Assembly (NCBI GenBank): GCA_905221605.1
Contig: CAJNDS010002360.1
Coordinates: 1 to 64,000 of the forward strand
Direction: 5' to 3'
DNA: 64,000 nucleotides
From: Symbiodinium natans
Lineage: Eukaryota > Sar > Dinophyceae > Suessiales > Symbiodiniaceae
Numbering within the stretch: the stretch's first letter is position 1; each line of letters starts with the position of its first letter. Positions 11,396-21,728 of the stretch are shown here, one piece after another. Under the pieces are notes generated by a model, which worked only from the letters and a program-made list of their open reading frames with translations, was not told where the DNA came from and searched no databases. The translations under genes and the position numbers were made by a program.

Positions 11396-11702
11396 GAGGG
11401 AGAAAAAAGAGAGAGAGAGAGAGAGAGAGGGAGAGAGGGGGAGGCAACAAAAAAAAGAGGGAGGGAGAGGGAGAGAAAAAGAGAGGGAGAGAGAGACAGG
11501 AGAGCAATGGAGAGCAAGAGAAGGATAGGATAGAAAGAGAGCGAGAGCGGGAAGAGGAGGGGAGGGGAGGACAGAAAGGGAGGAGAGGAGGGGAAGAGAG
11601 CGGGAGGGGAGGAGTGGAGAAGATGAGGAGGAGGTGGAGGAGGTAAGGAGTGGAGGAGTGGAGGAGCAGAAGGAGCAGGAGGAGCAGCAGGAGCAGGAGG
11701 AA
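11396..11702 (+). repeat. Polypurine GA/GGA tract
   Basis: About 300 nt consist almost only of A and G on the plus strand, running from GAGAGA through GGGAGG to GGAGGAGC units, with only a few pyrimidines. The long open frames seen here (Ser/Pro/Leu-rich or Arg/Glu-rich) are products of the repeat and are not called as genes. Such mirror-like R/Y tracts can form triplex DNA. Confidence 0.85.
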
Positions 11703-12094
11703 GGCCACCGCTCACCCAATCTCGCAGGCTTGACTCTGGCCGGTCCGCAGACTCACAGGTCGGAGGGCCGAAGGGGTAATGCCCTCAGTAGGTCCACAGC
11801 AAGTGAATGGTGGCGACTTTGCCCATTTGTGTGGATGACCCTCCGATGACTTTCCTATCACTGATGCAACCACAAGTCATCAAACCCAGCACAGCACTGA
11901 CGAAAAATTGAACGCAGGGGGGCGAGCCTCATGGAGGATGCACCAACGCACCCCCACACGACCGATAGATTTTCTGTCGTGCAATTGGTCAAGTCACCAA
12001 GGACGAGGATCAACTAGGGTCTTCACGGAAGCTAGCCATTTCGCAATGCACCAGCAACTTCTGCATAGACATCAGGGTCTAGTGCAGCACGTCG

Positions 12095-12470
12095 TCAGCA
12101 AGATTTCGAGCTTGCGATCGCAGTATGGTCACAACTTTCAGATATGGATCTCGCTTCTGCATGCTCTCTTAGGCCATAACCCTCTTTCTTTGCACCAAGC
12201 AGGGACGAGAATAGCAGCGGCATTTGCCTGGCAAAGGCGCGGACGCCAGCCCTCCCTGCTCTGCATTGCTGCTCCACCTGTGCTTTTTGGCCAATCACAA
12301 CCCCACTCTGCTGAGCCTACAAAGGTCCTCCTCCTGTGCAGAAGCCCCATTCTTGTAGCCGCCACCTGCAGAAGACGATCCTTCATACTGGTTCTTGGCA
12401 CTGAACAAGTCGCATGTTTTTTTCCAGCTCTTTTTAACAAAGACTTGTTACTTGTGGGCGGGTCGGCCAA
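12095..12470 (-). CDS. Exon-like block, unknown protein
   Basis: Minus-strand frames are open with protein-like content (CRAGRAGVRAFARQMPLLF, and in a second frame RAGKKHATCSVPRTSMKDRL). The plus strand also holds a 217-codon open frame, so strand and frame are unsure. No domain is recognised. Confidence 0.2.
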
Positions 12471-12870
12471 GCTGCCGCGACGGCATCACTCTCAATGCTG
12501 CAAACCAGTGCGCAGCGACAGAGTGCCCGCGTCAACATCAAATGCGGTCCAGCTCCAATAGCGCACAAGGCACATGGCAAGCAAAGCGTTGCAGCACTGT
12601 CGCAGCAGTGGGTCCCGGCCTACATCCTTGCCGTTTGCAAAATTCAGTGCACAAACCTCGTTGCTCTGCGATTGAATCACCAGGAACACCGAAGTTGCTG
12701 CACACTTCTGAATGACGTGCAGTGTTGCGAATTCGTGCAAACAGCAATATATACGACACATCCATTCACCAAGAGTCGCATAATACCACGTAGTGTGTGT
12801 GCTTTGTCTGCAGTAGCCTTGGCCCAGCGGGCGGCCTGCGGATTGTAATACCATATTATAGCATCTTTTC

Positions 12871-13089
12871 TCAACAAGCCACTCCGAGCCTGAAAGACAC
12901 TGAGGCGTTTGCCTTCCGACCACGTTGCTTTCCCAGGGTCAGAATGGCATCTGCTGTGTCCATCCTGGGGTTCACATTCCAGTAGTCGGTATGGAGTACA
13001 GCCTTGATCTGCGCATATCTGCATAGCGAAGCCTGGAGAAGGAGATGACAGGAGCAGCCGTGGAGGGCGGCCGACACCTCAAGCGTCAA
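12871..13089 (-). CDS. Exon-like block, unknown protein
   Basis: The minus strand reads YAQIKAVLHTDYWNVNPRMD then TADAILTLGKQRGRK, typical of folded coding sequence. No domain is assigned. Confidence 0.3.
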   Translation of the reverse strand: MTLEVSAALHGCSCHLLLQASLCRYAQIKAVLHTDYWNVNPRMDTADAILTLGKQRGRKANASVSFRLGVAC

Positions 13090-13249
13090 GCGGTATCAAG
13101 CTTTCTCACACGATTCGTTCCGAATTCGACATCGCCCCCTGGCTTCGGCAAGCCTGCGCAGCGCATTGTTGTTACAGCAGCAAAAGAATGTCACATCAGA
13201 GCACATCTCGCTACCAACTGGTGTGTGCTTGGCTTCCAGCTTGCCCGCT

Positions 13250-13517
13250 TCATGATGGCCTGACACAAGTTTCACAGCGAAACACAGACCACCTGTGCGT
13301 TGAAGAGATTTGAATTTGAAGAACAGTTGAGTACCACCCATCGTGCGAATTTCCCCCGTACCGGAATGAACTTATGCACATGATGACAAGAAACTGCGAA
13401 TGTGCTCCCTGTACTCGGGCCCACACTGACAGGGACAGTGCGGGGTATTCGGCCGAAGCTCTCCCGTCTCCGATAATTGTCCTCAGCCACCTTGTCGCTT
13501 CTGCCATGCGATGGCAA
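13250..13517 (-). CDS. Exon-like block, unknown protein
   Basis: The minus strand reads SVGPSTGSTFAVSCHHVHKF and VRGKFARWVVLNCSSNSN, a beta-rich-looking stretch. It may join the neighbouring blocks in one minus-strand gene. No family is recognised. Confidence 0.3.
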
Positions 13518-13601
13518 GGTGCGAAACCATCTCTTTAAGCCTTTAAGCTTTTGTGTTTTCTGGCGTCCGGTGTTGGCCTACTCGTTGCAAAGCCATGCAA
13601 T

Positions 13602-13603
13602 TT

Positions 13604-13671
<68 letters not shown>
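13602..13671 (+). repeat. (CA)n microsatellite
   Basis: About 35 perfect CA dinucleotides. Confidence 0.97.
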
Positions 13672-13675
<4 letters not shown>

Positions 13676-13729
13676 GCCGCGCTCGGAGAGAGCGAGAGAG
13701 GAGAGAGACTAGTTCGACAAGATCATGAC

Positions 13730-14170
13730 TTATTCAGTCAATTCGTCTGCGGGAGGGGGCCAAAACAACCTCTCAGCCAAACCCAAACCCGAATCGACAA
13801 CCCCATAATAATTGATGCGCTTTTGGGTATCGCGCGGCCACTGTACCGTACATGGACAACAGAACACCCTCATCTGCCGCCACCGGGGATCCAAAAGAAC
13901 CGTGATGCACAGTGTCACTGTGGGGCAGGGACTCTTGCAGTACCAGTCGTCGCTGGAATCTAGAAACTTGGTGGGCTCTTCCAACTGAATTTCTTCGAAC
14001 GAGGGATTAGAGGCTATGGTCACGTTGCTGAGGATGTAGCACTTGCCAGCAGGGTCTTGACTCGCTTGTAGTCTTTGCTGTCCTCTGGACCGGTGCCGCA
14101 GGAATGCAAGACGAGATGAAACAATACTTTCCTTCAACTTCGAGGGCCAAGGTCTACTATCCGAACTCAA
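13730..14170 (-). CDS. Exon-like block, unknown protein
   Basis: A 146-codon minus-strand open frame. Its better part contains GKCYILSNVTIASNPSFEEI and LEEPTKFLDSSDDWYC. The frame is long for random sequence of this composition. No family is recognised, and introns inside are likely. Confidence 0.35.
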   Translation of the reverse strand: MSSDSRPWPSKLKESIVSSRLAFLRHRSRGQQRLQASQDPAGKCYILSNVTIASNPSFEEIQLEEPTKFLDSSDDWYCKSPCPTVTLCITVLLDPRWRQMRVFCCPCTVQWPRDTQKRINYYGVVDSGLGLAERLFWPPPADELTE

Positions 14171-14225
14171 GACAAATCTGGTAGAGAAGAACAGAAGCGG
14201 GTGCGAGCAACGTGCAGCGTAAGCA

Positions 14226-14489
14226 CTACTGCCTACGGCGCATATGTGTGCTCATTGTGCTTAGTGTGTTCAGCGTGCTCAGAATTCCACTCTCTTGCAG
14301 GTCCTTGGACCTGGCAAGCTCCTGGGCGAACTTGACCTGGACCACCGTTAGATAGTAGAGAGCGAATTGAGACGAAAAAAGCTGCAACTGTTTTGTAGCG
14401 ACTGAACAAACAGGAATGCCACCAAGGCACATGATCCCAGTGCATCGCTGCAACAGGGTGGAAAAGATGTCGTCATGTACGCGCAGCAC
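14226..14489 (-). CDS. Exon-like block, unknown protein
   Basis: The minus strand reads LRVHDDIFSTLLQRCTGIMC and LFSSQFALYYLTVVQVKFAQ, mixing a hydrophobic, membrane-like run with a polar helix. No family is recognised. It may belong with the block at 13.7-14.2 kb. Confidence 0.35.
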   Translation of the reverse strand: MLRVHDDIFSTLLQRCTGIMCLGGIPVCSVATKQLQLFSSQFALYYLTVVQVKFAQELARSKDLQESGILSTLNTLSTMSTHMRRRQ

Positions 14490-15115
14490 GCGACGGTCAG
14501 ACGGTGCCTTGTTTAATGTTTGGTGCTGTGTGTGTGTGTGTGTAGGTTTGTTTTGGTTTTGGAAGGCCGATCTATGGGCCTCACTGCCAGACTAGCCAAT
14601 AGCAGGATCAGGTGCGCTCTGGTGTGACTTTGAGCATAACAAGCTGTCTATGCGGCAACGGCTAGGCTCTATTCTCAATGCTGAACTGCAGTGACGATCT
14701 TGCTTGTTTGTGGTCAGGCGATATTACAGCATATCACGTCGAGCCTCAAAGAAGATTGCGGTCGTTCCTGCGGGCTCCTGAACACAAACCCATTTTCATG
14801 GCCCCAAAAAAACCTGGCAAAAACCAGTGAAAACACGTCAGGCTTTGGAGGGGAGGCCCAGCCGTTGACTAAGCAAGTTCACGCTAAACCTTGCAGATCC
14901 CCAGAACTCTATGCCCACCAAGAAACTTAATTGGTGTCAAGATTGAAAGAGGAACCAGGGAAGCAGCCAAGAAAGACTTTTGTATGCCATGCATCTGGAG
15001 CGGCTGTAAGCTCAAAGACATTATCTCGTCTGCAAGATAACATGCAAACGGCAGAGTGGGCAACTTTCGAGACGCCACTCTACAGAGTGATCGAGGGCTG
15101 CACATCGGAGAGGCT

Positions 15116-15541
15116 TTAGGGTTTTGGATCTTGGGGCGCCTCATGAAGCAGCCCGGTGTTGTGCAAACAGCTCTGCTGCACAGACAGAGCATGTGCAAGC
15201 CGAGCTTCGGATTGCCCACAAGTCTCGCATGTTAGAGACTCACAGGTTGACTCCGACCTTACTGTGGCTTGTAGTTTACTGTCACAGCGGGAACCCAGCC
15301 GAGCTGTGGGAAACAAGGTCGCAGTCGGTAAGCCTCGGGCCGTTGCCAGGTTTCTTTTGAGACAGCTCATCCTCTCCAGTGGCCTGGCACGGGTGTCGAA
15401 ATGGCTGCACACATGTAAGATCTGAAGGTTAAGGGGAAGCAATGCCTGAGTCAGGGCTGCATCATCAGCCGACCTATTGGATACCGCCCTTTGCATGGCT
15501 TGTGCACATCTGCCACGCCACCTCTGGCATGTCTTCATCAC
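15116..15541 (-). CDS. Exon-like block, unknown protein
   Basis: A 141-codon minus-strand open frame with Cys and Arg (for example SRCDSKLQATVRSESTCESL). Both strands are partly open, so this is a weak call. Confidence 0.2.
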   Translation of the reverse strand: MMKTCQRWRGRCAQAMQRAVSNRSADDAALTQALLPLNLQILHVCSHFDTRARPLERMSCLKRNLATARGLPTATLFPTARLGSRCDSKLQATVRSESTCESLTCETCGQSEARLAHALSVQQSCLHNTGLLHEAPQDPKP

Positions 15542-16080
15542 CGTTGAAGCTTGCTTGGAGCTTGTCCCCTTGGCACAAACATGTTACATGATTCATGATT
15601 CATAATGCAATATATACACGCTCTTGCTTTGGTAGTAAGTATATATTGTGAATACCTGTGCACGTTTCAGCAGAGCTACGTTGCAGTCGTTTCTGGTCAC
15701 TGCTCGCATGGTCGGTAAACAATTTCACTTGGGCCCAGACTGGAGTGAAACGCACGTGATGGCCTGAGATGCGGTTGAAGCTCTATACTCCTTGAAGGCT
15801 CATGGAGGGCCGGGCCGTCTTGTAACGCACCCAGAAAGGGGGAGTATTCCTGAGGACTGACGACATGGTGCCCCGCCCCTGCACCTGTCTCTGACCCAAC
15901 TCTCGATGACTGATGTGGACCGAGGCTTTAAAGGTAATTTGGGAACGCCACAAAGGGAACACCAGGAATGCAAAAGGACACCAAGTAGGCTTCCTGAATT
16001 AAGGTCGTTTTTTTGGACAATTGCCGATGATACCGTGGGCCCTTAATCCGCCTACGTGGATGGACCCGCGCATATTGTAA
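15542..16080. other. No gene recognised
   Basis: Unremarkable sequence leading into the GC-rich repeat block; no paired splice sites or domains seen. Confidence 0.4.
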
Positions 16081-16084
16081 CCCA

Positions 16085-17990
16085 CCTCCATACGCCGCGC
16101 GTTTTGTGACCCATTTCCCAACCCCCCCTCCACCCGAGCCAGAAAAAACAACCAATTTGGTGTTTTGAAAGGCGACCACGCGTTTTGGGAGCCGTTTCCC
16201 ACCCCCCCCCCCCCCCCCCAGCCCCCCCCCCAACCCGCCCCCCCCTCCCAACCAGTTTTCGAAATGGGTGGAACCGCGTGTTTCGGGAGCCGTTTCCTAC
16301 CCCCCCCCCCCCAGCCGCCCCGCCCCCCCCCCCCCCAACCCCCCCACCCCCGCCCCCCCCCCCCCTCCCTCCCCTCCACCGCCCCCCCCCCCCCTCCCCA
16401 ATTTGGTGTTTGGCAGGCAAATGGGTGGAACCACCGTTTTGGGAGCCGTTTCTACCCCCCCAGCCGCCCCTCTGCCCCCCCCCCAACCCCCCCCCCACCC
16501 GCCCCCCTTCCTTCCCTCCACCCAAGCCAGAAAAAACAACCAATTGGGAACCACACCGCCCCTCCCCCCCAAACCCGCCCCCCCCCGTAAGATGGACACT
16601 TAAAGGCTATGCTGCACGTGCGTGCCTTGTAAACAAATACTTTACAAAGGAAACACCCGCAGAATAGACGCAACGCACCCGCAGAATAGACGCAATGCAC
16701 CCTAGGCCTTAGCATCAGCACACTGTGTCCCGGGCGGGGGCGCGGAGGGCGCGGAGGGCGCGCAGGGCGCGGAGGGCGCGGAGGGCGCGGAGGGTGCGGA
16801 GGGCGCAGAGGGCGCAGAGGTCGCGGAGGGCGCGGAGGGCGCGGAGGGGGAGGGCGCGGAGGGCGCAGAGGGCGCGGAGGCGCGGAGGCGCGGAGGGCGC
16901 GGAGGGCGCGGAGGGCGCAGAGGGCGCGGAGCGGAGGGGCGCGGAGGGCGCGGAGGGCGCGGAGGGCGCGGAGGGTGCGGAGGCGCGGAACGCGCGCGGA
17001 GGGCGCGGAGGACGCGGAGCGCGCGGAGGGCGCGGAGGGCGCGGAGGAGGGCGCGGAAGGCGCGGAGGGTGCGGAGGGCGCGGAGGGCGGGGAGGGCGGG
17101 GAGGGTGCGGAGGGCGCGGAGGGCGCGGAGGGCGCGGAGGGCGCGGAGGGGCGCGGATCGGCGCGGAGGAGGGTGCGGAGGCCGCGGAGCATGCGCAGGG
17201 TTCGGAGGGGCGTCCACGTGTCCCCACTCCCTTGCCCATCAACCGCTCCCCATCCGTGCCTCCCCCCCCAACCGTCCGTCAACCTCACGCCTCCCCACGC
17301 CACACCCCTCTCCCAACAAAATGTTCCGAACCCCCGCCCTTGACCGTGTCGTCTCCGCGGCCCTCCTTTGTTGACCGTCTCCTCTTCGTGGCCTCTTTCG
17401 AGAACCCAAGAACAGAATTGGTTTTCGGGAAGAATCCAAGAAAACAAAGAGCACGCGCAGAATAGACGTTAAGCGTCCAAGGCACCGCCCCCCCCCCCTC
17501 CCTCCCGAGCCAGAAAAAACAACCAAATGCGGGGAAAGGGTGGGAGCCCAAAATTGGTTGTTTTTTTGGCTCGGGTGGAGGGGAGGGAGGGGGGGGGGGT
17601 GGGGGGGGGGGGAGGGGCGGCTGGGGGGGGTTGGGGGGGGGGGGGCGGCTGATAATTTTGGAGAGGGGAGGGGGGCGGAAAAACGGCCTGGGGGGGGGAA
17701 GGTTTTGGAGGGGAGGGGTGGGGCGGGTTGGGGGGGGGGGGGGAGGGGCGGCGGGGGGGGGAGGGTAGGAAACGGCTCCCAAAACGCGTGGTTTACTCGT
17801 TGTTTTTCTGGTGGGAGGGGCGCCACGCGTTTGGGAGCGGTTTCCCTACCCCCACCCCCAGCCGCCCCTCCCCCCTCAAACCCGCCCCCCCCCCCCCCCT
17901 CCCTCCCCTCCACCGAGCCAGAAAAAAATTTGGTGTTTTGGAACGGCCACGCGTGGAACCACGGAGCGGTTTCCCTACCCCCCCCCCCAG
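16085..17990. repeat. Complex C/G-tract repeat block in direct and inverted copies
   Basis: A unit made of an ACGCGTTTTGGGAGCCGTTT segment, a long C-rich tract, and a CCACCCGAGCCAGAAAAAAC segment recurs at about 16130-16300, 16262-16420 and 16420-16560. It occurs inverted (G-rich on the plus strand) at about 17550-17795, and again direct at 17820-17990. The units flank the 9-bp minisatellite at 16.7-17.2 kb. Pro/Arg/Gly-rich open frames of up to 331 codons in this block arise from the tracts and are not genes. Confidence 0.8.
16735..17215 (+). repeat. 9-bp GGAGGGCGC minisatellite
   Basis: About 50 tandem copies of a 9-mer (GGAGGGCGC, with GGAGGGTGC, GGAGGGCGG and CAGAGGGCG variants). Several units carry losses or gains that are not multiples of 3 (for example GCGGAGGCGCGGAGGCGC near 16877), so no frame stays in register. 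The unit simply lacks stop codons, hence the long Arg/Ala or Ala/Pro/Ser open frames on both strands. Confidence 0.95.
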
Positions 17991-18403
17991 CCGCCCCCCC
18001 GCCAAGCATCTGGCGTTTTTCATGTCGAGACATACCTGCTACATCCCGCTGACCCAAAGACAAGCGACATCTTCATTCGTTCTGAGACACCCATGTCCTC
18101 CTCAAAGGATCGCCGTGGCAATGCACCTGCTGCGAGCCGACATCCTGCGAAAGCCGGGCAAAGCCCGCGGCACTTACCTCGGGGGTCGGCGGCAGCGGCG
18201 TCAGCCTTTAAATCCGGCCCCCGCGCCGCCCGTGATCCAGGGCGGAGCCCGCGTCGCACTAAAGCGCTAGCTTTAAGGGGCGAGCGCCCGAGGCGCCGAC
18301 CCCGCCCAAAATTGCTTCAAATTCGCGCGGGGCCCTTCGGGAGGCCTCCAAAACGGCATCCAAGGGGACGCAACACGCGGTGGCGCGAAAAGCACGAAAA
18401 CCT

Positions 18404-18426
18404 CGTAAAAACCATGGGTTTTTACG
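18404..18426. repeat. Palindrome, 10-bp arms
   Basis: CGTAAAAACC, three bases, then GGTTTTTACG: perfect 10-bp arms. Partial versions of the same arms recur at about 18650 and 18908. Confidence 0.95.
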
Positions 18427-19013
18427 AAAAACCGAGGCCACAAAACACCCGCAGCACCCCATTAAACCCTCACGGGCGCGCATCATCGGCCCTAGCTTTT
18501 CACATGGGGCGCGCGCCAGGCCGAAACCACGTTTTTCAAGGTTTGGGGGGGGTACCGGAAGCCCAAAACCAGGCGAGCATCATGAGCATCAGCAGCCCTG
18601 GCCCGCGGGCCCAAGGCAATAAAAAACGCTGAAAAACGCTGAAATCACCGTAAATACCGTGTTTTTATGAGGTTTTTCACGCGTGCCTCCGACCCCCACC
18701 CCTGTTGCCCTTGACCCGCCCCCAAAGTGCGCATCATCGAAACCCACGTCCGGGGGGGGGTCTGCTGATGCTGCTGATGCGCGGGGTCCGGGCGCATCAT
18801 CGAGCCATCGCTTCTCTTGGGCTTCGTGGGGGGGTCCGGGCCCACGGCCCAGAGACCCAGCTGATGCTCATGATGCTCGGTTTGGGGGGGTGTTCCAACA
18901 GCAGAAAACCTCGTAAATACCGAGTGTTTTGTGGGTCCACGTAAAAACGCCCCTAAAATCGCTCATTTTACGCGCTCGAACGGCTTCGTGCCTACAAAAC
19001 ACCCGAACAGCAG

Positions 19014-19045
19014 GACCCCGAATGCCCTTAAGGGCATTCGGGGTC
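19014..19045. repeat. Perfect 32-bp palindrome
   Basis: Two 16-bp arms (GACCCCGAATGCCCTT and its exact reverse complement) meet with no spacer at a TTAA centre. Confidence 0.97.
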
Positions 19046-20030
19046 TTGCTTTTGGGGGTTTCGTGGGCACGCAAGCGTTCAAGCACATACAATCGGCGTG
19101 TTTAAGGGGGTTTTGGATGGCCTGGGGGAGGCCGCTGATGCTCATGATGCTCCCTTTCCTGGGTCCCAAAAGGCTTCCCAAGCCCAAAAACACGTGTTTA
19201 CAGCGTTTTCTGAAGGTTTTTCGAAGGCAAAACGCATGCATAGAATGCTTTTAAGGCCCCCAAACCAACCCCACTGATGCTCCTGATGCGGGTGCGCGCG
19301 CGCGCGCGCCGGGGGGGGGGAGGGAGGGGGGGCGAAGGCAGGAGAAAGAGAGACAGAGAGAAGGAGAGGACAAAGACACGGGAAAGAGAAGACAGTGCCA
19401 AGGTTCAAGGTTTCGTGCTTTGGGGGGCGGGGGCCGGCCCGTGCCGCTAGGCCTGAAATAAGTTTAGGGTACGCCAGAATTGACCATTCACCTCGGCTTC
19501 CAACCGAGATGCGTCTAGTACAAGCAGGCCAGGATCTGGTCTCCTTCCCCCTTCCCAACCCATGCCTCCCCCCCCCGCCCCCCCCCCCCCTCCCCCGCCC
19601 TGTGGGACCTGCCCCTAATTACCGCCTGGAAAACCGACATCCGATGCCGGCCCGGCTACCGAGGCGGCGCGCGCAAGCGTTTACAATTCATAACTGCCCA
19701 GGCCGTACGAATACAACCCCAAACCCTGAACCCCAAACGCCAAACCCTACTGCACAGTAGGAATACAAGGGGACCTTCATCTACCACAGGGTAGTGCTCT
19801 TATGGAATCACGTACCCAAATTTGCCAAAACAACCTACTTGGCATGGTTTTTTGGGTCTCTAATTCCAGAATAGTACACACAAATGGAAGAGCTTCCAAG
19901 GCCCAGGCTTGTCCAGGATTTTCAGGAGCGGGCTCCTTGAGATCCTCCCGAGGTCATCTTGGGTTGCCCTTACAAACCCCTACACCCCAAACCGTTCTGA
20001 GCAGGGGATTCGGGACTGCAGGTGCCCTAC

Positions 20031-20127
20031 GGTTTAGGGTTTAGGGTTTAGGGTTTAGGGTTTAGGGTTTAGGGTTTAGGGTTTAGGGTTTAGGGTTTAG
20101 GGTTTAGGGTTTAGGGTTTAGGGTTTA
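20031..20127 (+). repeat. Interstitial TTTAGGG telomere-like array
   Basis: About 13.5 perfect TTTAGGG units. No R1 sequence flanks it, unlike the 5.4-kb array, and its orientation is opposite to that array. Confidence 0.97.
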
Positions 20128-20444
20128 ACTCGACCTACTGGGAAGCCGCGAAGTTGATTCAGGTTGTATGAAGCTACGAAGGACAGTGAAGGCCCAGCTT
20201 CTGAGGTGCAGGGCTTGGGCGGCTTAGGGCTTGCACGTGTGGAATCCTGTTCCTCACTTTCTGAAATCATACGAGCCCCCACACCAAGTTCAATGAACAA
20301 GCTCAAAACAAATTGTGTGCACATTCATGCATACACATACACTGAGAAAATGATTTATGAATAGGCTCCCTTAATAGGGAAAGAAGTGAAGGGGAACATT
20401 AAAATTATCCCCAAGCACTGGCCAGTACATAAACTAATATTCAT

Positions 20445-20446
<2 letters not shown>

Positions 20447-20484
<38 letters not shown>
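20447..20484 (+). repeat. (CA)n microsatellite
   Basis: About 19 CA units followed by a short CGCG run. Confidence 0.95.
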
Positions 20485-20486
<2 letters not shown>

Positions 20487-20571
20487 GCGCGTATACTATA
20501 ACAATTTTGGTTGTGTGAGCGTTCGGGGATGCGTGGGGACTCAACCCCCCCACAGGCTCCTGGACTCCTGA

Positions 20572-20835
20572 GTGGCCTCCAAGGTCACAATGTTCTCACG
20601 GATAGCAGATCGGAAGTGCAGCAACCTGAGCAGCTTCACAGGCTACCTTGCCCATGGCTCCTCTGCTTGGTTCGGGTTCCCGAGATGTCATGGACCAGAC
20701 CCGATGATTCGTGCGCGACTCATCATTCGTGTGCTCCTTGGCGCCCGGCTCCTCTGCAGAAGGCTCTGGCGCCTTGTTCTGAAGTTTGACCTGCTGAAAG
20801 GGGCCGAAGGAGGGGCCGAAGGAGGGGGATACTAG
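20572..20835 (+). CDS. Ambiguous exon-like block
   Basis: The plus strand reads FSRIADRKCSNLSSFTGYLA and GSSAWFGFPRCHGPDPM. The minus strand reads an equally natural GAMGKVACEAAQVAALPICY. I cannot choose the strand; no domain. Confidence 0.15.
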   Translation: MASKVTMFSRIADRKCSNLSSFTGYLAHGSSAWFGFPRCHGPDPMIRARLIIRVLLGARLLCRRLWRLVLKFDLLKGAEGGAEGGGY

Positions 20836-21326
20836 GGGGATGTTATTTGAGAGTCACTCCTTCTCACCATGTCGCATCCAACCCTCAGCTCAACCTGCAC
20901 TTCAAAGGAGAGCCTTGAGGTTGCTCAGCGCTCGGAGCCACAACTTCCGCTCAGAGGAGCTCTGGCATGCGAAATGGTGACCTCAAGTCGCCGAGAAGGT
21001 GGATCTCAAGACCAAGACCAACAGGAAGCAAGTGATGAGCAATGACATGTAGCATGAAGATGAAACCCTTTGCCAGCATGCGCGAAGACGTACAAGGCAA
21101 CAGCAAGACGCTTCATCTCTAACTCGGAGGGTGCAAGCCGTCCCTAAAACCTTGAACTGCCCACTTCCCAAACGTACCCTGGCGATCTGCTAGCCAAATT
21201 CCGGTGGGATTCGGAGTCGGCATGCTCTTGGAGTGATAAATGCGTATGGGGCCTTGGAGCTTTTTTTCATGGCAGTGTCTACATGCAAGCGTTCAGGACG
21301 CAAAACCATGCCGACGAGACCTAGGA

Positions 21327-21728
21327 TTACTCTCCAATATTGGCTGACACCAGAGTCCCCAGAGCCTGGTGACAAAACCCATGAGCAGCATCTTCCTTCA
21401 CTTTTACCACCCCATGCTTGGGAAGTGAAGGAAGCAACGATGCAGATGGACAGGAGATGATAGGAATCCTGCCCTCCACCACGAAGCAGCTGCAGTTGAT
21501 ACCCACCACATCGCAGCAAACCTGCGAATATCTGCACTCTGCCGCTCTGTCGCTACCCATCACGTGATTTACCACATTGCGCTTGCATCGCTCAAGGCTG
21601 AGGCTGAAGTCTCGAAAATCGCGATTTCCATGATTGAGCCTTAGTTCTTGCCACCAGAGTTCAAAGCTTTTCTTCTTTGCTTCCCGACCTGTGTCTGCTG
21701 TGACATCCAGTCCGATGAAATTTGTCAA
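21327..21728 (-). CDS. Exon-like block, unknown protein
   Basis: A minus-strand frame of 133 codons contains LTNFIGLDVTADTGREAKKK and SFELWWQELRLNHGNRDFRD, with strong protein-like composition. No family is recognised. Confidence 0.35.
   Translation of the reverse strand: MTNFIGLDVTADTGREAKKKSFELWWQELRLNHGNRDFRDFSLSLERCKRNVVNHVMGSDRAAECRYSQVCCDVVGINCSCFVVEGRIPIISCPSASLLPSLPKHGVVKVKEDAAHGFCHQALGTLVSANIGE

Larger units (their letters stand above)
18000..19350. other. Gene-free GC-rich block rich in hairpins and a repeated 18-mer
   Basis: This kilobase differs in character from its surroundings. It has runs such as CCTCGTAAAAACC and GGTTTTTACG, perfect palindromes (18404-18426, 19014-19045), an exact 18-mer CTGATGCTCATGATGCTC at 18861 and 19135 plus its reverse complement at 18575, near copies at 18765 and 19274, and a GCGCGC run near 19297. 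No exon is recognised. Confidence 0.6.

Noticed and set aside
11266-11719. Ser/Pro/Leu-rich open frames of 130-150 codons on the minus strand and an Arg/Glu-rich one on the plus strand
   Set aside because: They are translations of the polypurine tract, with no other support.
11908-12561. 217-codon plus-strand open frame
   Set aside because: The composition looks random (His/Gln/Arg/Leu), with no domain; minus-strand frames here are at least as protein-like, so it is not called.
13550-13963. Plus-strand frame with a long Thr-His repeat
   Set aside because: It is driven by the (CA)n microsatellite, and the minus strand has a better coding candidate.
14035-14065. AGKC on the minus strand as a possible P-loop
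   Set aside because: No GxxxxGK[ST] pattern and no Walker B nearby.
16452-17447. 331-codon Ala/Pro/Ser/Arg open frame on the minus strand
   Set aside because: It is produced by the stop-free 9-bp minisatellite and poly-C tracts; unit indels shift frame and both strands are equally open.
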